Source: Corynebacterium jeikeium
Lineage (GTDB): Bacteria; Actinomycetota; Actinomycetes; Mycobacteriales; Mycobacteriaceae
Length of the DNA stretch: 64,000 nucleotides
Direction of reading: 5' to 3'
Assembly: GCF_028609885.1 (NCBI RefSeq)
Contig: NZ_CP063195.1
Coordinates: 930,001 to 994,000, forward strand
Shown: positions 12,218 to 20,980 of the stretch, piece by piece
How positions within the stretch are numbered: position 1 is the first letter of the stretch
How the letters are laid out: each line of letters begins with the position of its first letter
The notes under the pieces: generated by a model
Told to the model about the DNA's origin: nothing
Database searches by the model: none
Seen by the model: the letters and a program-made list of their open reading frames with translations, nothing else
Position numbers and translations under genes: made by a program

Positions 12218-12469
12218 ATGAGCTATTACGGAAACCTGCCCGCCAGCCGCCCGGGCAACGATCCCATCTCCCAGCGCAAGGCGGAGGTTCGCAAGCACAC
12301 CCGGAACATTCAGATCGCGGGTGGCATCGGCGCGGTAAGCCTGATCGGTGGACTGACGATTCTGCCCACCACTTTCTTCGCCATTATCGTGCCGATCCTG
12401 GCGGTGGCGTTCATTGCCTACAGCGGCTTTAAGATCAAGGGCATCGTCGAGCACGAAGATCAGTGGTGA
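12218..12469 (+). CDS. small two-helix membrane protein (83 aa)
   Basis: The polar, basic first 30 residues (SQRKAEVRKHTRN) are followed by two adjacent hydrophobic helices (about 32-50 and 53-70) and a short acidic tail. There is no lipobox or known motif. It has its own -10 box and GGAGAA upstream, and lies nine bases ahead of the S4-domain gene on the same strand, so the two may be co-transcribed. Function unknown. Confidence 0.75.
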   Translation: MSYYGNLPASRPGNDPISQRKAEVRKHTRNIQIAGGIGAVSLIGGLTILPTTFFAIIVPILAVAFIAYSGFKIKGIVEHEDQW

Positions 12470-12478
12470 CGCACCCCG

Positions 12479-12874
12479 TTGGCCAGCCCTGCAACTTCTA
12501 GCCCATCCAACACTCCCAGTAAAGTCCGCATCGATGCCTGGGTGTGGGCCGTTCGCCTATGCAAGACTCGCGCCCAGGCCGCGGAGGCCTGCCGCGCCGG
12601 GCACGTGAAGATCAACGACGTTTCGGTTAAGCCCGCCCAGCCGGTCGTGGTGGGCGATACGGTGCGCGTGTGGATCCACCACCGCGAGCACATCGTGGAG
12701 GTCACGCAGCTGCTTTCCAAGCGCGTGGGCGCGGAGCTTGCCCGCAAGGCCTACATCGACCATTCGCCGCCCCCGCCGGTGATCCCCGCCATGCCGCGCC
12801 GGGATCGGGGAGCCGGCCGCCCGACGAAGCGGGAGCGCCGCCAGCTGGAGCGCTTCAAGCGCGGCGAGCTCTAG
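12479..12874 (+). CDS. S4-domain RNA-binding protein (Hsp15-like)
   Basis: 131 aa. An S4 fold spans about residues 14-75 (RIDAWVWAVRLCKTRAQA, AGHVKINDVSV, VVVGDTVRV) and is followed by a basic tail ending KRERRQLERFKRGEL, the arrangement of Hsp15/RqcH-associated S4 proteins. Hsp15 rescues stalled 50S subunits carrying nascent chains. No ATG or GTG fits the frame before the domain, so the TTG at 12479 is the best start, nine bases after the previous stop. Its TAG stop is inside a 24-bp perfect palindrome shared with the convergent relS gene. Confidence 0.88.
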   Translation: MASPATSSPSNTPSKVRIDAWVWAVRLCKTRAQAAEACRAGHVKINDVSVKPAQPVVVGDTVRVWIHHREHIVEVTQLLSKRVGAELARKAYIDHSPPPPVIPAMPRRDRGAGRPTKRERRQLERFKRGEL

Positions 12875-12895
12875 CCCCAGCTTTAGCTGGGGCTA
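12872..12895. terminator. palindrome spanning two convergent stop codons
   Basis: Eleven-base perfect arms (TAGCCCCAGCT) with a two-base centre. The first TAG is the stop of the S4 gene and the complementary TAG on the other strand is the relS stop. The hairpin could stop transcription in both directions, although no long T-run follows. Confidence 0.6.
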
Positions 12896-13876
12896 ACCAG
12901 TCTTCTGCCCCAGCTGCTGCCACCTGTTACCCAGCCTGCCGGGGCGCGACTGCGCATTGTCGCCAATGTGTACCGTCTTGCGGATGTGCTCGCGCCCGTA
13001 GGCGAACAGCAGCATGTCGTCCACCAGACGCACCTGGCCGGGGAAGTAGGGGTAGTCCATCGCCTTGCGCAGTGCCTTCAGCCGCTTCGGCGCCAGCAGC
13101 TTGCGGAGTTGCGCGACAGTCGTGATCTCGTGGGCGGCCAGCATCTCGATGGCGTAGTGGTAGTAGTCCACGCGCGAGGTCGGGTACTCCGAACCCACGA
13201 TGCGGCTCAGCACGCGCGGTAGCGACTCCTCGTCGAGCGTCCCCTCGACCTCTTCACCGGCGGTGTCGATGATGCCCGCGATTTTGTCGAACTGCTCATC
13301 CGCCAACTCGATGAGCCCCGCGGCCAGGGTAAATGCGCGCTGTACTTCGGGGGAGCTGCTTTCTGGTCGCTGCTGGTTTTTGTAGCGCACATCGTGTTCG
13401 AACTCGGCCCATGCGTGCTGCAGCACCGTGCGCAGTTGTATCTCTATGTACTTTGGTGACGCCCCTTTCTCAGCTGCCCACGGCTCATCCTTAGCGGAGA
13501 CAATCAGGTGTTGGCTGGCGTACCCGAAGCGACCCTCGCGTGCGGTTTCGGCGGCCTTGTCGATCACTCGTACCACTGTGAACAGGCCGGATAGTGCGTC
13601 CTTGAGCTGTGGGATCTCCGAGGAGTGGAAAGTGATCACGCGGACGCCGATCACGTCGTGGGCGTCCGTAAACGAGTCGTATTCCGGGTACTTCTCGTTG
13701 GAGAGTTTGCGGGCGAAGCTCGTCCGGTCCTTAATGCGAACGCTCACGCGGTCAAACGTCAGGCCGGCGTCATCAAGAACATCAATAATATGTGCCTCCA
13801 GGTCGGCGGCGACGGTGGGGTGCGCGTGGATCCAGGCGTCGTAGTCCTGCAGAGCTTTGCGGGCTTTCTTGGTCAA
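12893..13876 (-). CDS. relS: small alarmone synthetase (RelA/SpoT synthetase domain)
   Basis: A 327-aa protein with the (p)ppGpp synthetase domain: SVRIKDRTSFARKL (an RxKD motif and basic ATP-binding residues), DVIGVRVITF, and IEIQLRTVLQHAWAEFEHDVRYK. It has no HD hydrolase, TGS or ACT domain, so it makes but does not degrade alarmones. The C-terminal 130 residues are helical. The TTG at 13876 lies three bases after the treY stop, so the gene is the last of the glgX-BRCT-treY-relS run. From memory, C. glutamicum RelS is also adjacent to treY, which supports the name. Confidence 0.88.
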   Translation of the reverse strand: MTKKARKALQDYDAWIHAHPTVAADLEAHIIDVLDDAGLTFDRVSVRIKDRTSFARKLSNEKYPEYDSFTDAHDVIGVRVITFHSSEIPQLKDALSGLFTVVRVIDKAAETAREGRFGYASQHLIVSAKDEPWAAEKGASPKYIEIQLRTVLQHAWAEFEHDVRYKNQQRPESSSPEVQRAFTLAAGLIELADEQFDKIAGIIDTAGEEVEGTLDEESLPRVLSRIVGSEYPTSRVDYYHYAIEMLAAHEITTVAQLRKLLAPKRLKALRKAMDYPYFPGQVRLVDDMLLFAYGREHIRKTVHIGDNAQSRPGRLGNRWQQLGQKTG

Positions 13877-13879
13877 TGT

Positions 13880-16228
13880 TTAAGCCCCCATGCGTGTGAG
13901 GATTGCTTGGCCGCGCTCGCTAAACAGGCTGTCCAGCGGTACCTCGCCCTCCCACATGCTGCCGGAGAGGCGATCCTCCCACACGCCCTCGGGCAGGGCG
14001 ACCGTCGTTTCGGCCCAGCCGTCGCGCAGGATGTCCAGCGGACGGCGGGTGACGAGTGTGATGACGTCCTCGCCGCGCAAGGTGCCCAGAACGTGGCGCT
14101 CCATGGCGCCGGTGGCCATGACGGGCAGGTAGCTGGCCTCGTCCAGCTCGAACTGGTTGCGGACCTGTAGAGCGGTGGCGATGACGTACAGGCGCTCGTC
14201 GTCGGTGCTGCGCACGTCCCCGCGGGAAACACGATCCAGGGCCTCCATGCGCTCGGTGAAGTCCACCTTGCGGCGGTTGTCCGGGTCCACCAGCGAGTCG
14301 GTGAAGAACTCCGTTCCCTGGTAGATGTCCGGAATACCGGGCCCCATGATCTGCAGCAGCTTCTTGGAGATGGAGACCACCTCCGCCGCCGGGGCGATGT
14401 CCGCGACGAACGCGGTGATTTCTTCGCCTTGAGTATCGATGGTGGAATCGATCCACTGGTGGATGGAGGTTTCGAACTCCTCGTTCACGTCGAACCAGGT
14501 GGTGTGCACGCCAGCCTCGCGCATTGCCTTCTCTGCGTAGGCGTGAATGCGCTCCCGGAGCTCGTCGGTCACGTTGCCGTCCACCGGCCACACGCCGATC
14601 ATGTTCTGCAGCAGGAAGTGGCAGGTGCCGCCGTCGACGTACTCGATGCCGTCGCAGAGCTCGGCGAAACGCTCGGCGGACTCGGTGATGCAGCTGATGC
14701 GGCTGCGCACGTCCTCGCCACGCTTCGTGTCGTGGGTCGTGAGGGTGGTCATCGCCTTCGGCCACAGGCGGGCGCGTTCGGCCTGCAGCAGGTGGAACTC
14801 GGCGGGGGAAACGCCGAATCGGCCGGGGGCGCCGCCGACCTCCTGCAGGCTCACCAGGCGGGAGCCGCGGTAGAAGGCGGTATCCTCCACGCCCTTGGCC
14901 ATCACCGCGCCGCAGACCTGGGCGAAGCGGACGTTCGCCTCGCCGCGGGAGATCAGGGCGGTAGAGATCAGGTCCAAAGCATCGGCGCGCTCTGGGTAGC
15001 GGATGATCATCTGGGCGATCACGCTGCTGGTCACACGCGACAGAGACTCGTAGTCCGCGCGGTACACCGGCATGGAGGCGATCAACTCGATCAGGGTTTC
15101 GCGCAACTCCTCGTCGGATACGGCCTCGCCGGAGGTGGACCAGTTATCGCTGCGCACGGCGCGGGCCAGGCGGCGGACCTCGGCTGCGAGCTCCTTATTG
15201 GCCACTTCGGACTTCAATTCGTATTCGGCTTTCTCGAAGGCCTCTGCGTCCCACTTGGAGCCGGTCATGTCCAGCGCGAGGTTGGCCATGGTTCCCACGG
15301 CCGGGCGGTGGACGAACACGCCGTCCAGTTCACGCAGCGCGTCGTAGCCGGTGGTGCCGTCAACCGTCAGGCGGGGATCCAGCGGCTCGGTGACCCCAAG
15401 GATCTTCTCCACCAGCAGCCAACGTTCGTCGCCGATCAGCTTGCGCAGCTGCTTCAAGTAGTTGAAGGGGTCCGCCAGACCATCCGGGTGGTCGACGCGC
15501 ACGCCGTCGATAATGTTCGCCGCGATCAGCTGGTTCAGGATGCGGTGGGAGTGCTCGAACACCACCGGGTCTTCCTGCCGCAAGCCCGCCAGCCCATTGA
15601 TGCTGAAGAAGCGGCGGTAGTTGATCACCCCGTCGCGCCAGTACATCAGGCGGTAGTGCTGGCGATCGTGCACTTCCTGTGGGGTGCCGCCGAGTGTGCC
15701 CTCGGCGATGGGGAAGCGGTTGTCGTAGTAGCACAGCGTCGGCTCAGTGTTCTCTGTGCCCTCTTCAATCCGCAGTTCTGCGACGTCGTCCTCGCTGCCC
15801 AGCACCGGCAGACCTAGTCGCCCGCCTGCGCCGTTGTCCTCGGACCAGTCGACGTCGAAGTACTCCGCGTACTCGGACTCCTTGCCGTTCTTCAGCAGGT
15901 CCCACCACCAGGGGTTCAGCTGCGGATCGTCCACGCCAACGTGGTTCGGCACGATGTCCAGCAGCAGCTTGATGCCTGCCTCGTGGGCCTTTTCGGCCAG
16001 GGACCGCAAACCGTCGATGCCTCCGAGTTCGGGGTTAATGACAGACGGGTCAGTGACATCGTAGCCGTGGGTGGATTCCTGCGGCGCTTGCATCACCGGG
16101 GAGAGGTAGAGGTGCGAAACCCCGAGGCGGGAAAAGTAGGGCAGGTGCTCTTCTGCATCTGCGAAAGTGAAGGCTTGGGCGGGGTCGGATCCAGGTCCGC
16201 GGAGCTGAAGGCGATAGGTCGCTGACAT
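13880..16228 (-). CDS. treY: maltooligosyl trehalose synthase
   Basis: A GH13 enzyme of 782 aa that turns the reducing-end alpha-1,4 bond of maltodextrins into a trehalose bond, giving the TreZ substrate. The N-terminus MSATYRLQLRG and SRLGVSHLYLSPVMQ are typical. The catalytic residues lie in GVRVDHPDGLADP (Asp near 244) and LLVEKILG (Glu near 274). A long alpha-helical insertion follows, and the C-terminal beta domain ends at 13880. It starts 18 bases after the BRCT gene and is nearly fused to relS downstream. Confidence 0.96.
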   Translation of the reverse strand: MSATYRLQLRGPGSDPAQAFTFADAEEHLPYFSRLGVSHLYLSPVMQAPQESTHGYDVTDPSVINPELGGIDGLRSLAEKAHEAGIKLLLDIVPNHVGVDDPQLNPWWWDLLKNGKESEYAEYFDVDWSEDNGAGGRLGLPVLGSEDDVAELRIEEGTENTEPTLCYYDNRFPIAEGTLGGTPQEVHDRQHYRLMYWRDGVINYRRFFSINGLAGLRQEDPVVFEHSHRILNQLIAANIIDGVRVDHPDGLADPFNYLKQLRKLIGDERWLLVEKILGVTEPLDPRLTVDGTTGYDALRELDGVFVHRPAVGTMANLALDMTGSKWDAEAFEKAEYELKSEVANKELAAEVRRLARAVRSDNWSTSGEAVSDEELRETLIELIASMPVYRADYESLSRVTSSVIAQMIIRYPERADALDLISTALISRGEANVRFAQVCGAVMAKGVEDTAFYRGSRLVSLQEVGGAPGRFGVSPAEFHLLQAERARLWPKAMTTLTTHDTKRGEDVRSRISCITESAERFAELCDGIEYVDGGTCHFLLQNMIGVWPVDGNVTDELRERIHAYAEKAMREAGVHTTWFDVNEEFETSIHQWIDSTIDTQGEEITAFVADIAPAAEVVSISKKLLQIMGPGIPDIYQGTEFFTDSLVDPDNRRKVDFTERMEALDRVSRGDVRSTDDERLYVIATALQVRNQFELDEASYLPVMATGAMERHVLGTLRGEDVITLVTRRPLDILRDGWAETTVALPEGVWEDRLSGSMWEGEVPLDSLFSERGQAILTRMGA

Positions 16229-16246
16229 GCCCTCTAGGCTACTTGC

Positions 16247-17029
16247 CTACTTGATCAGCTGCAGGAACTCCTGGAACCCAATGATCTGCAGCTCCTGGCC
16301 CTTATCTTGCAGCTCGCGGGCGCGCTTTTCCTTCGAGGTCATGGAATGCCATTCGCCTACGATAAGCATTGTCGTCTTCTTCGTTACGTTCTTGGCCACC
16401 ACGCCGCCGCGGGAGGCGATCATGTCCCACACCTCGCCCTTGTCATAGGGCTCCACGTCGCCGGTCACGCACACCGTCTGCCCGTAGATGGGCCCGTCGA
16501 TGTCCGCCTCCTCGTTTGTCTCGGGGACTTCGTCCGGGGTGGCTACTTTCGCCCACGGCGCCGGCGAGCGCTTCTGTTGCTTCTTTGGTGACGCCCCCTC
16601 GTCCCCGCCGCTGGCGGATCCAGCGGAGCTGACCCATTCCGCGGCGGAGATCTCTGTGCTCGCGGTGCTCTCGGCGGACTCAGTGCCGCCCGCCTTGGCA
16701 GCCCCGGTGCCCGCAGCGCCGGCTTCTAGGGGGTAGCCCGCCTGCAGGTTGGTGAGCTGAAGATCCAGCGCGGCGAACTCCTCGGCTTGTGAGGGAGAGA
16801 AGTTCACGCGGGGACGTTCGGCGTCAAAAAGCAATTGGATGTACCCCGGCGAACAGCCTTCGGGTGCCTGCTTGTACCAGCCGATGAGCTCGTCGGCGGG
16901 GCGGGCGACATCCGGGTGCAGTGAGGAAGCCAGCGGCGAGCGGGTCACCCGGATCTCCTCGGTGGAGACGGTGACCTCCGCGCCACGGGCGGGGAAGGTT
17001 GCGGGGGAGGGGGACGAAGCGGCGGCCAT
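16247..17029 (-). CDS. BRCT-domain protein between glgX and treY
   Basis: 260 aa. Residues 30-90 form a conserved N-terminal segment with an aromatic ELIGWYKQAPEGCSP motif. A low-complexity Ala/Ser/Thr/Glu linker follows (about 100-155), then a C-terminal BRCT domain (YGQTVCVTGDVEPYDKGEV, ASRGGVVAKNVTKKTTMLIV). BRCT domains of this form occur in NAD-dependent ligases and in exonuclease-like proteins, but no ligase or nuclease domain is seen here. The start is two bases after the glgX stop, so it is operonic. A DNA-damage or phosphopeptide-binding role is possible but not shown. Confidence 0.8.
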   Translation of the reverse strand: MAAASSPSPATFPARGAEVTVSTEEIRVTRSPLASSLHPDVARPADELIGWYKQAPEGCSPGYIQLLFDAERPRVNFSPSQAEEFAALDLQLTNLQAGYPLEAGAAGTGAAKAGGTESAESTASTEISAAEWVSSAGSASGGDEGASPKKQQKRSPAPWAKVATPDEVPETNEEADIDGPIYGQTVCVTGDVEPYDKGEVWDMIASRGGVVAKNVTKKTTMLIVGEWHSMTSKEKRARELQDKGQELQIIGFQEFLQLIK

Positions 17030-17031
17030 GC

Positions 17032-19236
17032 CTAGAGCTTGACCTCCGTGGTGATCGGGCGCTGCAGAACCACGGTGCTGCGCGCGGCGATCTCCAGAGT
17101 GTCGCCACCGGCGAAGCGGCGGGTTTCCTCCGGCACGCCAGTCGGCTCCGCGGTATCCACGACGACGGTCCAGCTTTCCTCTTCGCTCGGCTCCACGTGC
17201 ATCACCTTGTGGCGGCGCGGCAGCGTGAACGTGATCGGCTCGTGGTGGGCGTTGAAGCAGAAGATGAAGGAATCGTCCTCCACCGGGCGGCCCTGCGGAT
17301 CCGGCTCCTCGATGGCCATGCCGTTGAGGTGAACCATCAGGGACTTACCGAAGTCCGCGTTCCAATCGGAATCAGACATCACATCGCCATCCGGGGTGAG
17401 CCACGCGATGTCGCGCTTGGCCACGTCCTGGCCCAGCGGGCCGCCCGCCAGGAAGCGACGGCGGCGGAACACCGGGTGCGCCTGGCGCAGGTGGATGAGG
17501 TAGCGCGTGAAGGCGTGCAGATCCTTATCCATGTTCTCCCAGTTCATCCAGGCGATCTCGTTGTCCTGGCAGTAGACGTTGTTGTTTCCGCCCTGGGTGC
17601 GGCCAATCTCGTCGCCGTGGGAGAGCATCGGTGTGCCCTGGGAGAGCATGAGGGTGGTCAGGAAGTTGCGGCGCTGCTTGTCGCGCAGCTGCACAACCTC
17701 TGCGTCATCCGTGGGGCCTTCCACGCCACAGTTCCAGGAGCGGTTGTGGCTCTCACCATCGCGGTTGTCCTCGCCGTTGGCCTCGTTGTGCTTGTCGTTG
17801 TAGCTGACCAAGTCGTTGAGGGTGAAGCCGTCGTGGGCGGTGATGAAGTTGATGGAGGCCGTGGGCCGCCGGCCGGTGTACAGGTCCGAGGAGCCGGTGA
17901 GGCGGGAAGCGAACTCGCCCAGGGTGGAGGGTTCGCCACGCCAGAAGTCGCGCACCGTATCGCGGTACTTTCCGTTCCACTCGTTCCACAGGGCCGGGAA
18001 GTTACCCACCTGGTAGCCGCCCTCGCCGACGTCCCAGGGCTCGGCGATGAGCTTGACCTGGCTGACCACCGGATCTTGCTGGACCAGGTCGAAGAATGCG
18101 GAAAGGCGGTCCACGTCGTGGAATTCTCGGGCCAGGGTGGAGGCCAGGTCGAAGCGGAAGCCGTCGATATGCATCTCCGTTACCCAGTAGCGCAGGGAAT
18201 CCATGATCAGCTGCAGAGTGTGCGGGTGGCGGACGTTCAGGGAGTTACCCGTGCCCGTGTAGTCCATGTAGTGCGCCTCGTCGCCGTCGACCAGGCGGTA
18301 GTAGGCGGCGTTGTCGATACCGCGGAAGTTCTGGGTAGGGCCCATGTGGTTGCCCTCGCTGGTGTGGTTGTAGACCACATCCAGGATCACCTCGATGCCC
18401 GCTTCGTGGTAGCTGCGGACCATTTGCTTGAACTCCGCGATTGCGCCCTCCGCGCTAGGAGAAGCAGCGTAATCCCGGTGCGGGGCGAAAAAGCCCAGGG
18501 TGTTGTAGCCCCAGTAGTTGCGCAAGCCGAGGTCACGCAGGCGGTCGTCGTGGACGAACTGATGCACCGGCATTAGCTCCACGGCCGTGACACCCAGGTC
18601 CTTGAAGTACTCCACGATGGAGTGGTGGCCCAGTCCGGCGTAGGTGCCGCGCAGGTGCTCCGGGACGTCCGGGTGAGTCATCGTCAGGCCCTTGACGTGG
18701 GTCTCGTAGATGACGGTCTTGTGCATCTCAATGTTCGGACGGCGGTCGTGGTGCCAGTCGAAGTAGGGGTTGATCACCACCGAGCGCATCGCGTGCGGGG
18801 CGGAATCCTCCTGGTTACGCCCCTCCGGGTTTTCCGGGTCGTTGATGTCATAGCTAAACAGGGAGGCATCGCCGTCGAAGGCGCCGTCGAAGGACTTGCC
18901 GTAGGGGTCCATCAGCAGCTTGGAAGGATCGCAGCGCAGTCCTCGTGCGGGGTCCCACGGACCGTCAACGCGGAAGCCATAGCGCTGGCCAGGGACGATG
19001 CCAGGGAGGTAGCAGTGCCAGATGTCCGCGTCGACCTCCTCCATCTTCACCCGGGTCTCAGCGCCTTGACTGTCGAAGAGGCAGAGTTCAACGGATTCCG
19101 CGACCTCTGTGAACAGAGCAAAATTGGTGCCGTTGCCGTCGAAAGTGGCGCCGAGAGGGTAGGGCTTACCGGGCCATCCGACCAAAGGCTCGCCGGGCGC
19201 ACGCAATCCACTTTTATCTGACAGTCCGAAAGTCAT
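17032..19236 (-). CDS. glgX: glycogen debranching enzyme
   Basis: A GH13 isoamylase-type enzyme of about 734 aa that removes alpha-1,6 branches from glycogen and so supplies linear maltodextrins to TreY/TreZ. It has an N-terminal CBM48 domain ([16 protein letters not shown]), then the barrel with [11 protein letters not shown], the nucleophile in GFRFDLAST (near 362), the acid in [10 protein letters not shown] (near 398) and the [21 protein letters not shown] signature. An ATG nine bases upstream (19245) overlaps the -10 box, so ATG 19236, seven bases after TAGAAT, is preferred. First gene of the glgX-BRCT-treY-relS run. Confidence 0.96.
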   Translation of the reverse strand: MTFGLSDKSGLRAPGEPLVGWPGKPYPLGATFDGNGTNFALFTEVAESVELCLFDSQGAETRVKMEEVDADIWHCYLPGIVPGQRYGFRVDGPWDPARGLRCDPSKLLMDPYGKSFDGAFDGDASLFSYDINDPENPEGRNQEDSAPHAMRSVVINPYFDWHHDRRPNIEMHKTVIYETHVKGLTMTHPDVPEHLRGTYAGLGHHSIVEYFKDLGVTAVELMPVHQFVHDDRLRDLGLRNYWGYNTLGFFAPHRDYAASPSAEGAIAEFKQMVRSYHEAGIEVILDVVYNHTSEGNHMGPTQNFRGIDNAAYYRLVDGDEAHYMDYTGTGNSLNVRHPHTLQLIMDSLRYWVTEMHIDGFRFDLASTLAREFHDVDRLSAFFDLVQQDPVVSQVKLIAEPWDVGEGGYQVGNFPALWNEWNGKYRDTVRDFWRGEPSTLGEFASRLTGSSDLYTGRRPTASINFITAHDGFTLNDLVSYNDKHNEANGEDNRDGESHNRSWNCGVEGPTDDAEVVQLRDKQRRNFLTTLMLSQGTPMLSHGDEIGRTQGGNNNVYCQDNEIAWMNWENMDKDLHAFTRYLIHLRQAHPVFRRRRFLAGGPLGQDVAKRDIAWLTPDGDVMSDSDWNADFGKSLMVHLNGMAIEEPDPQGRPVEDDSFIFCFNAHHEPITFTLPRRHKVMHVEPSEEESWTVVVDTAEPTGVPEETRRFAGGDTLEIAARSTVVLQRPITTEVKL

Positions 19237-19243
19237 GGGCACC

Positions 19244-19249
19244 ATTCTA
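19244..19249 (-). promoter_or_regulatory. glgX operon -10 box
   Basis: TAGAAT on the minus strand, seven bases before ATG 19236. It overlaps the alternative ATG at 19245, which argues against that start. It lies inside the 3' end of the upstream TetR gene. Confidence 0.55.
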
Positions 19250-19810
19250 ACGGCTAAGGCCGCGCAGTATTGCTTCTACTCCCAGCACTACTTCCTGGCG
19301 TGCGCGAGCTTCGGAAGGCACGTCTTGTTCCTGCTCGCCTGCTGGTCCTCCCAGATTCATGGCGACGCTCTGACGTGCCTGGAGTTCCAGGACAGAACCG
19401 AAAACAAAGCGCAGGAGAAGCTTCGCGCCGTCAAGCGCGCTGGGGTTCGTATCCGGTTCGGCGCTGAGCTCTGTGCTGAGTTCTACGCTGAGTTCTTCCG
19501 CCATGTCCCGATCAAGCGTCCCGCTGGCTACCGCCGCCAGCGTGATGTCGGCACCGTCGCGCAGGGAGGTAAGGGCGTCAAAAAGAAAAGAACAATAATC
19601 TGCCGCACTGCCGGGGCGGGCGGGCACCGCGGTGAGGATCGACTCGGCAATGCCTCCCAGAAGCGCCTGCTTGTTGGGGAAATGCCAGTACAGGGCGCCG
19701 GGTGCAACGTCGAGGGCGCGGGCGAGCCGCCGCATCGTGAGGTCGGCCAGGCCGTACTGCTGCAGAATGTCGACTGCGGTACTCACGATTTTCTTGCGGT
19801 TTAACTGCAC
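19247..19810 (-). CDS. TetR-family transcriptional regulator
   Basis: 187 aa. The N-terminal helix-turn-helix reads [44 protein letters not shown] (in part), the classic TetR pattern. The C-terminal ligand domain is helical and contains Glu-rich repeats ([13 protein letters not shown]). The GTG at 19810 is preferred over upstream ATGs because a TACCCT -10 box sits eight bases before it and longer versions would run into the divergent lipoprotein promoter. It probably controls itself, the divergent lipoprotein or glgX just downstream; the ligand is unknown. Confidence 0.85.
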   Translation of the reverse strand: MQLNRKKIVSTAVDILQQYGLADLTMRRLARALDVAPGALYWHFPNKQALLGGIAESILTAVPARPGSAADYCSFLFDALTSLRDGADITLAAVASGTLDRDMAEELSVELSTELSAEPDTNPSALDGAKLLLRFVFGSVLELQARQSVAMNLGGPAGEQEQDVPSEARARQEVVLGVEAILRGLSR

Positions 19811-19818
19811 GGTATTCA

Positions 19819-19824
19819 AGGGTA
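19819..19824 (-). promoter_or_regulatory. -10 box of the TetR gene
   Basis: TACCCT on the minus strand, eight bases before GTG 19810. It is divergent from the lipoprotein promoter 17 bp away. Confidence 0.4.
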
Positions 19825-19840
19825 GTGGACTACATTGCCG

Positions 19841-19846
19841 TAGGGT
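19841..19846 (+). promoter_or_regulatory. -10 box of the lipoprotein gene (leaderless)
   Basis: TAGGGT, seven bases before ATG 19854, with no Shine-Dalgarno in the gap. Confidence 0.45.
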
Positions 19847-19853
19847 GAGCGAC

Positions 19854-20402
19854 ATGAAGATTCGTAAGACATGCGTTGTTGCGCTGTGCGCGTTACCCCT
19901 CGCGCTCACGGCGTGCGGGTCGAACGACGGAGACAACAGCGATAACAGCGGCGAGTCGAGTCAAACAGAACAGGCCCAAGAGTCTCTGCCCGAAGGGCCG
20001 GTCTACACAAACCCGGCCAGTGACGAAGACAAGCAGCAGATCACCGACCTGCTGCACGGGCTGAGCAATGGTGCCCGTCCCATGGACGAATATCTGCATT
20101 GGACTATCGACAACACCTGCAAAGCCGACATCGAGCAGCAGGGCGGTGAGGAGGTCGCGCGTCAACAGGCCGACGCTTCGGCAGGGCAGGGCAACTTCGA
20201 CGAGCAGCCGGGCCGAACACCGAATATCACCGACATTCAGGAGGTGATGGCTGAGGGGGATAATGCGCACGCCACGGTCACGATCTCTGAGGCCGAGCGC
20301 ACAGACTCCAACCGCATGTATTTCAAGCGCGAGGACGAGAAGTGGAAGTTCTGCCACGCCGTGGGCGTTCCAGACACCGCGGAAACCCAGGATGGCGAGT
20401 AG
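19854..20402 (+). CDS. putative lipoprotein (182 aa)
   Basis: A lipoprotein signal peptide with lipobox LTAC ends at Cys20 (MKIRKTCVVALCALPLALTAC). An acidic Ser/Asp/Asn linker follows, then a domain of about 120 residues with a TCKADIEQQGGEEV segment and a C-terminal KREDEKWKFCHAVG strand. The fold resembles small surface domains of the NTF2-like/DUF4878 type, but that assignment is weak. It is transcribed away from the TetR gene. Its end overlaps the start of the next membrane protein by 11 bases, so the two are likely co-expressed. Confidence 0.8.
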   Translation: MKIRKTCVVALCALPLALTACGSNDGDNSDNSGESSQTEQAQESLPEGPVYTNPASDEDKQQITDLLHGLSNGARPMDEYLHWTIDNTCKADIEQQGGEEVARQQADASAGQGNFDEQPGRTPNITDIQEVMAEGDNAHATVTISEAERTDSNRMYFKREDEKWKFCHAVGVPDTAETQDGE

Positions 20403-20922
20403 GACTAGCGCGTTGAGCAGAACTTTTAGAATCCCCCGCCCGATCGGGGAAGCAGCGCAGGTCCTCTTCATTACGCTCGTAAGCTTCCTGCTGCTAGGCG
20501 TGCTCTGGGGCGTGATTCACCCGACCTCCGAACTAGTGGTGGCCACTGATGGCGGGGCAGACATGGCTCCGGGAACCGAGGATGCCTCTTTCCGTGGATT
20601 TGCCTACTTCGTGGTGCTGACGGCGTTGGCGAGTATCGCGGTGGCGCTGTGGGCCTTTCGCACGCGCATGCGGGGGCTGCTGATGATGCTGTGGACAGCC
20701 CTGTCCGTACTGTGGGGCACCGTTGCGGCCTGGACGGTGGGGGTCAGCGTGGCCGAAAAACTACACGCCGACCCGATCCCGGAGGACCCGCAGGCCGGCG
20801 ATGTCTTTCACATCCTGGAGACCGTAAACCCCTCGGTGGGGCTGGTAGTAGCTCCGGCGCTGGCGCTGATTGCTTACTGGATTTCGGCGACCTTCGCGGA
20901 CCCGGAGGACTTTGAAGACTAG
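20392..20922 (+). CDS. four-helix membrane protein (DUF2567-like)
   Basis: 176 aa with four membrane helices at about 22-44, 67-88, 93-118 and 150-168, separated by short loops. The composition and size resemble the actinobacterial DUF2567 group, an assignment made from memory. ATG 20392 lies inside the end of the lipoprotein gene; a TTG a few codons later is an alternative start. Function unknown. It lies just ahead of the nadA promoter. Confidence 0.72.
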   Translation: MASRTSALSRTFRIPRPIGEAAQVLFITLVSFLLLGVLWGVIHPTSELVVATDGGADMAPGTEDASFRGFAYFVVLTALASIAVALWAFRTRMRGLLMMLWTALSVLWGTVAAWTVGVSVAEKLHADPIPEDPQAGDVFHILETVNPSVGLVVAPALALIAYWISATFADPEDFED

Positions 20923-20968
20923 CCGGGGACTTTAGGCAGAAACGCGCTGCTATGGACTTGTCAGGGAC

Positions 20969-20974
20969 TAAAGT
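20969..20974 (+). promoter_or_regulatory. nadA -10 box
   Basis: TAAAGT, six bases before ATG 20981. The G-run between them is too close to the ATG to be a normal Shine-Dalgarno. Confidence 0.45.
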
Positions 20975-20980
20975 GGGGGA

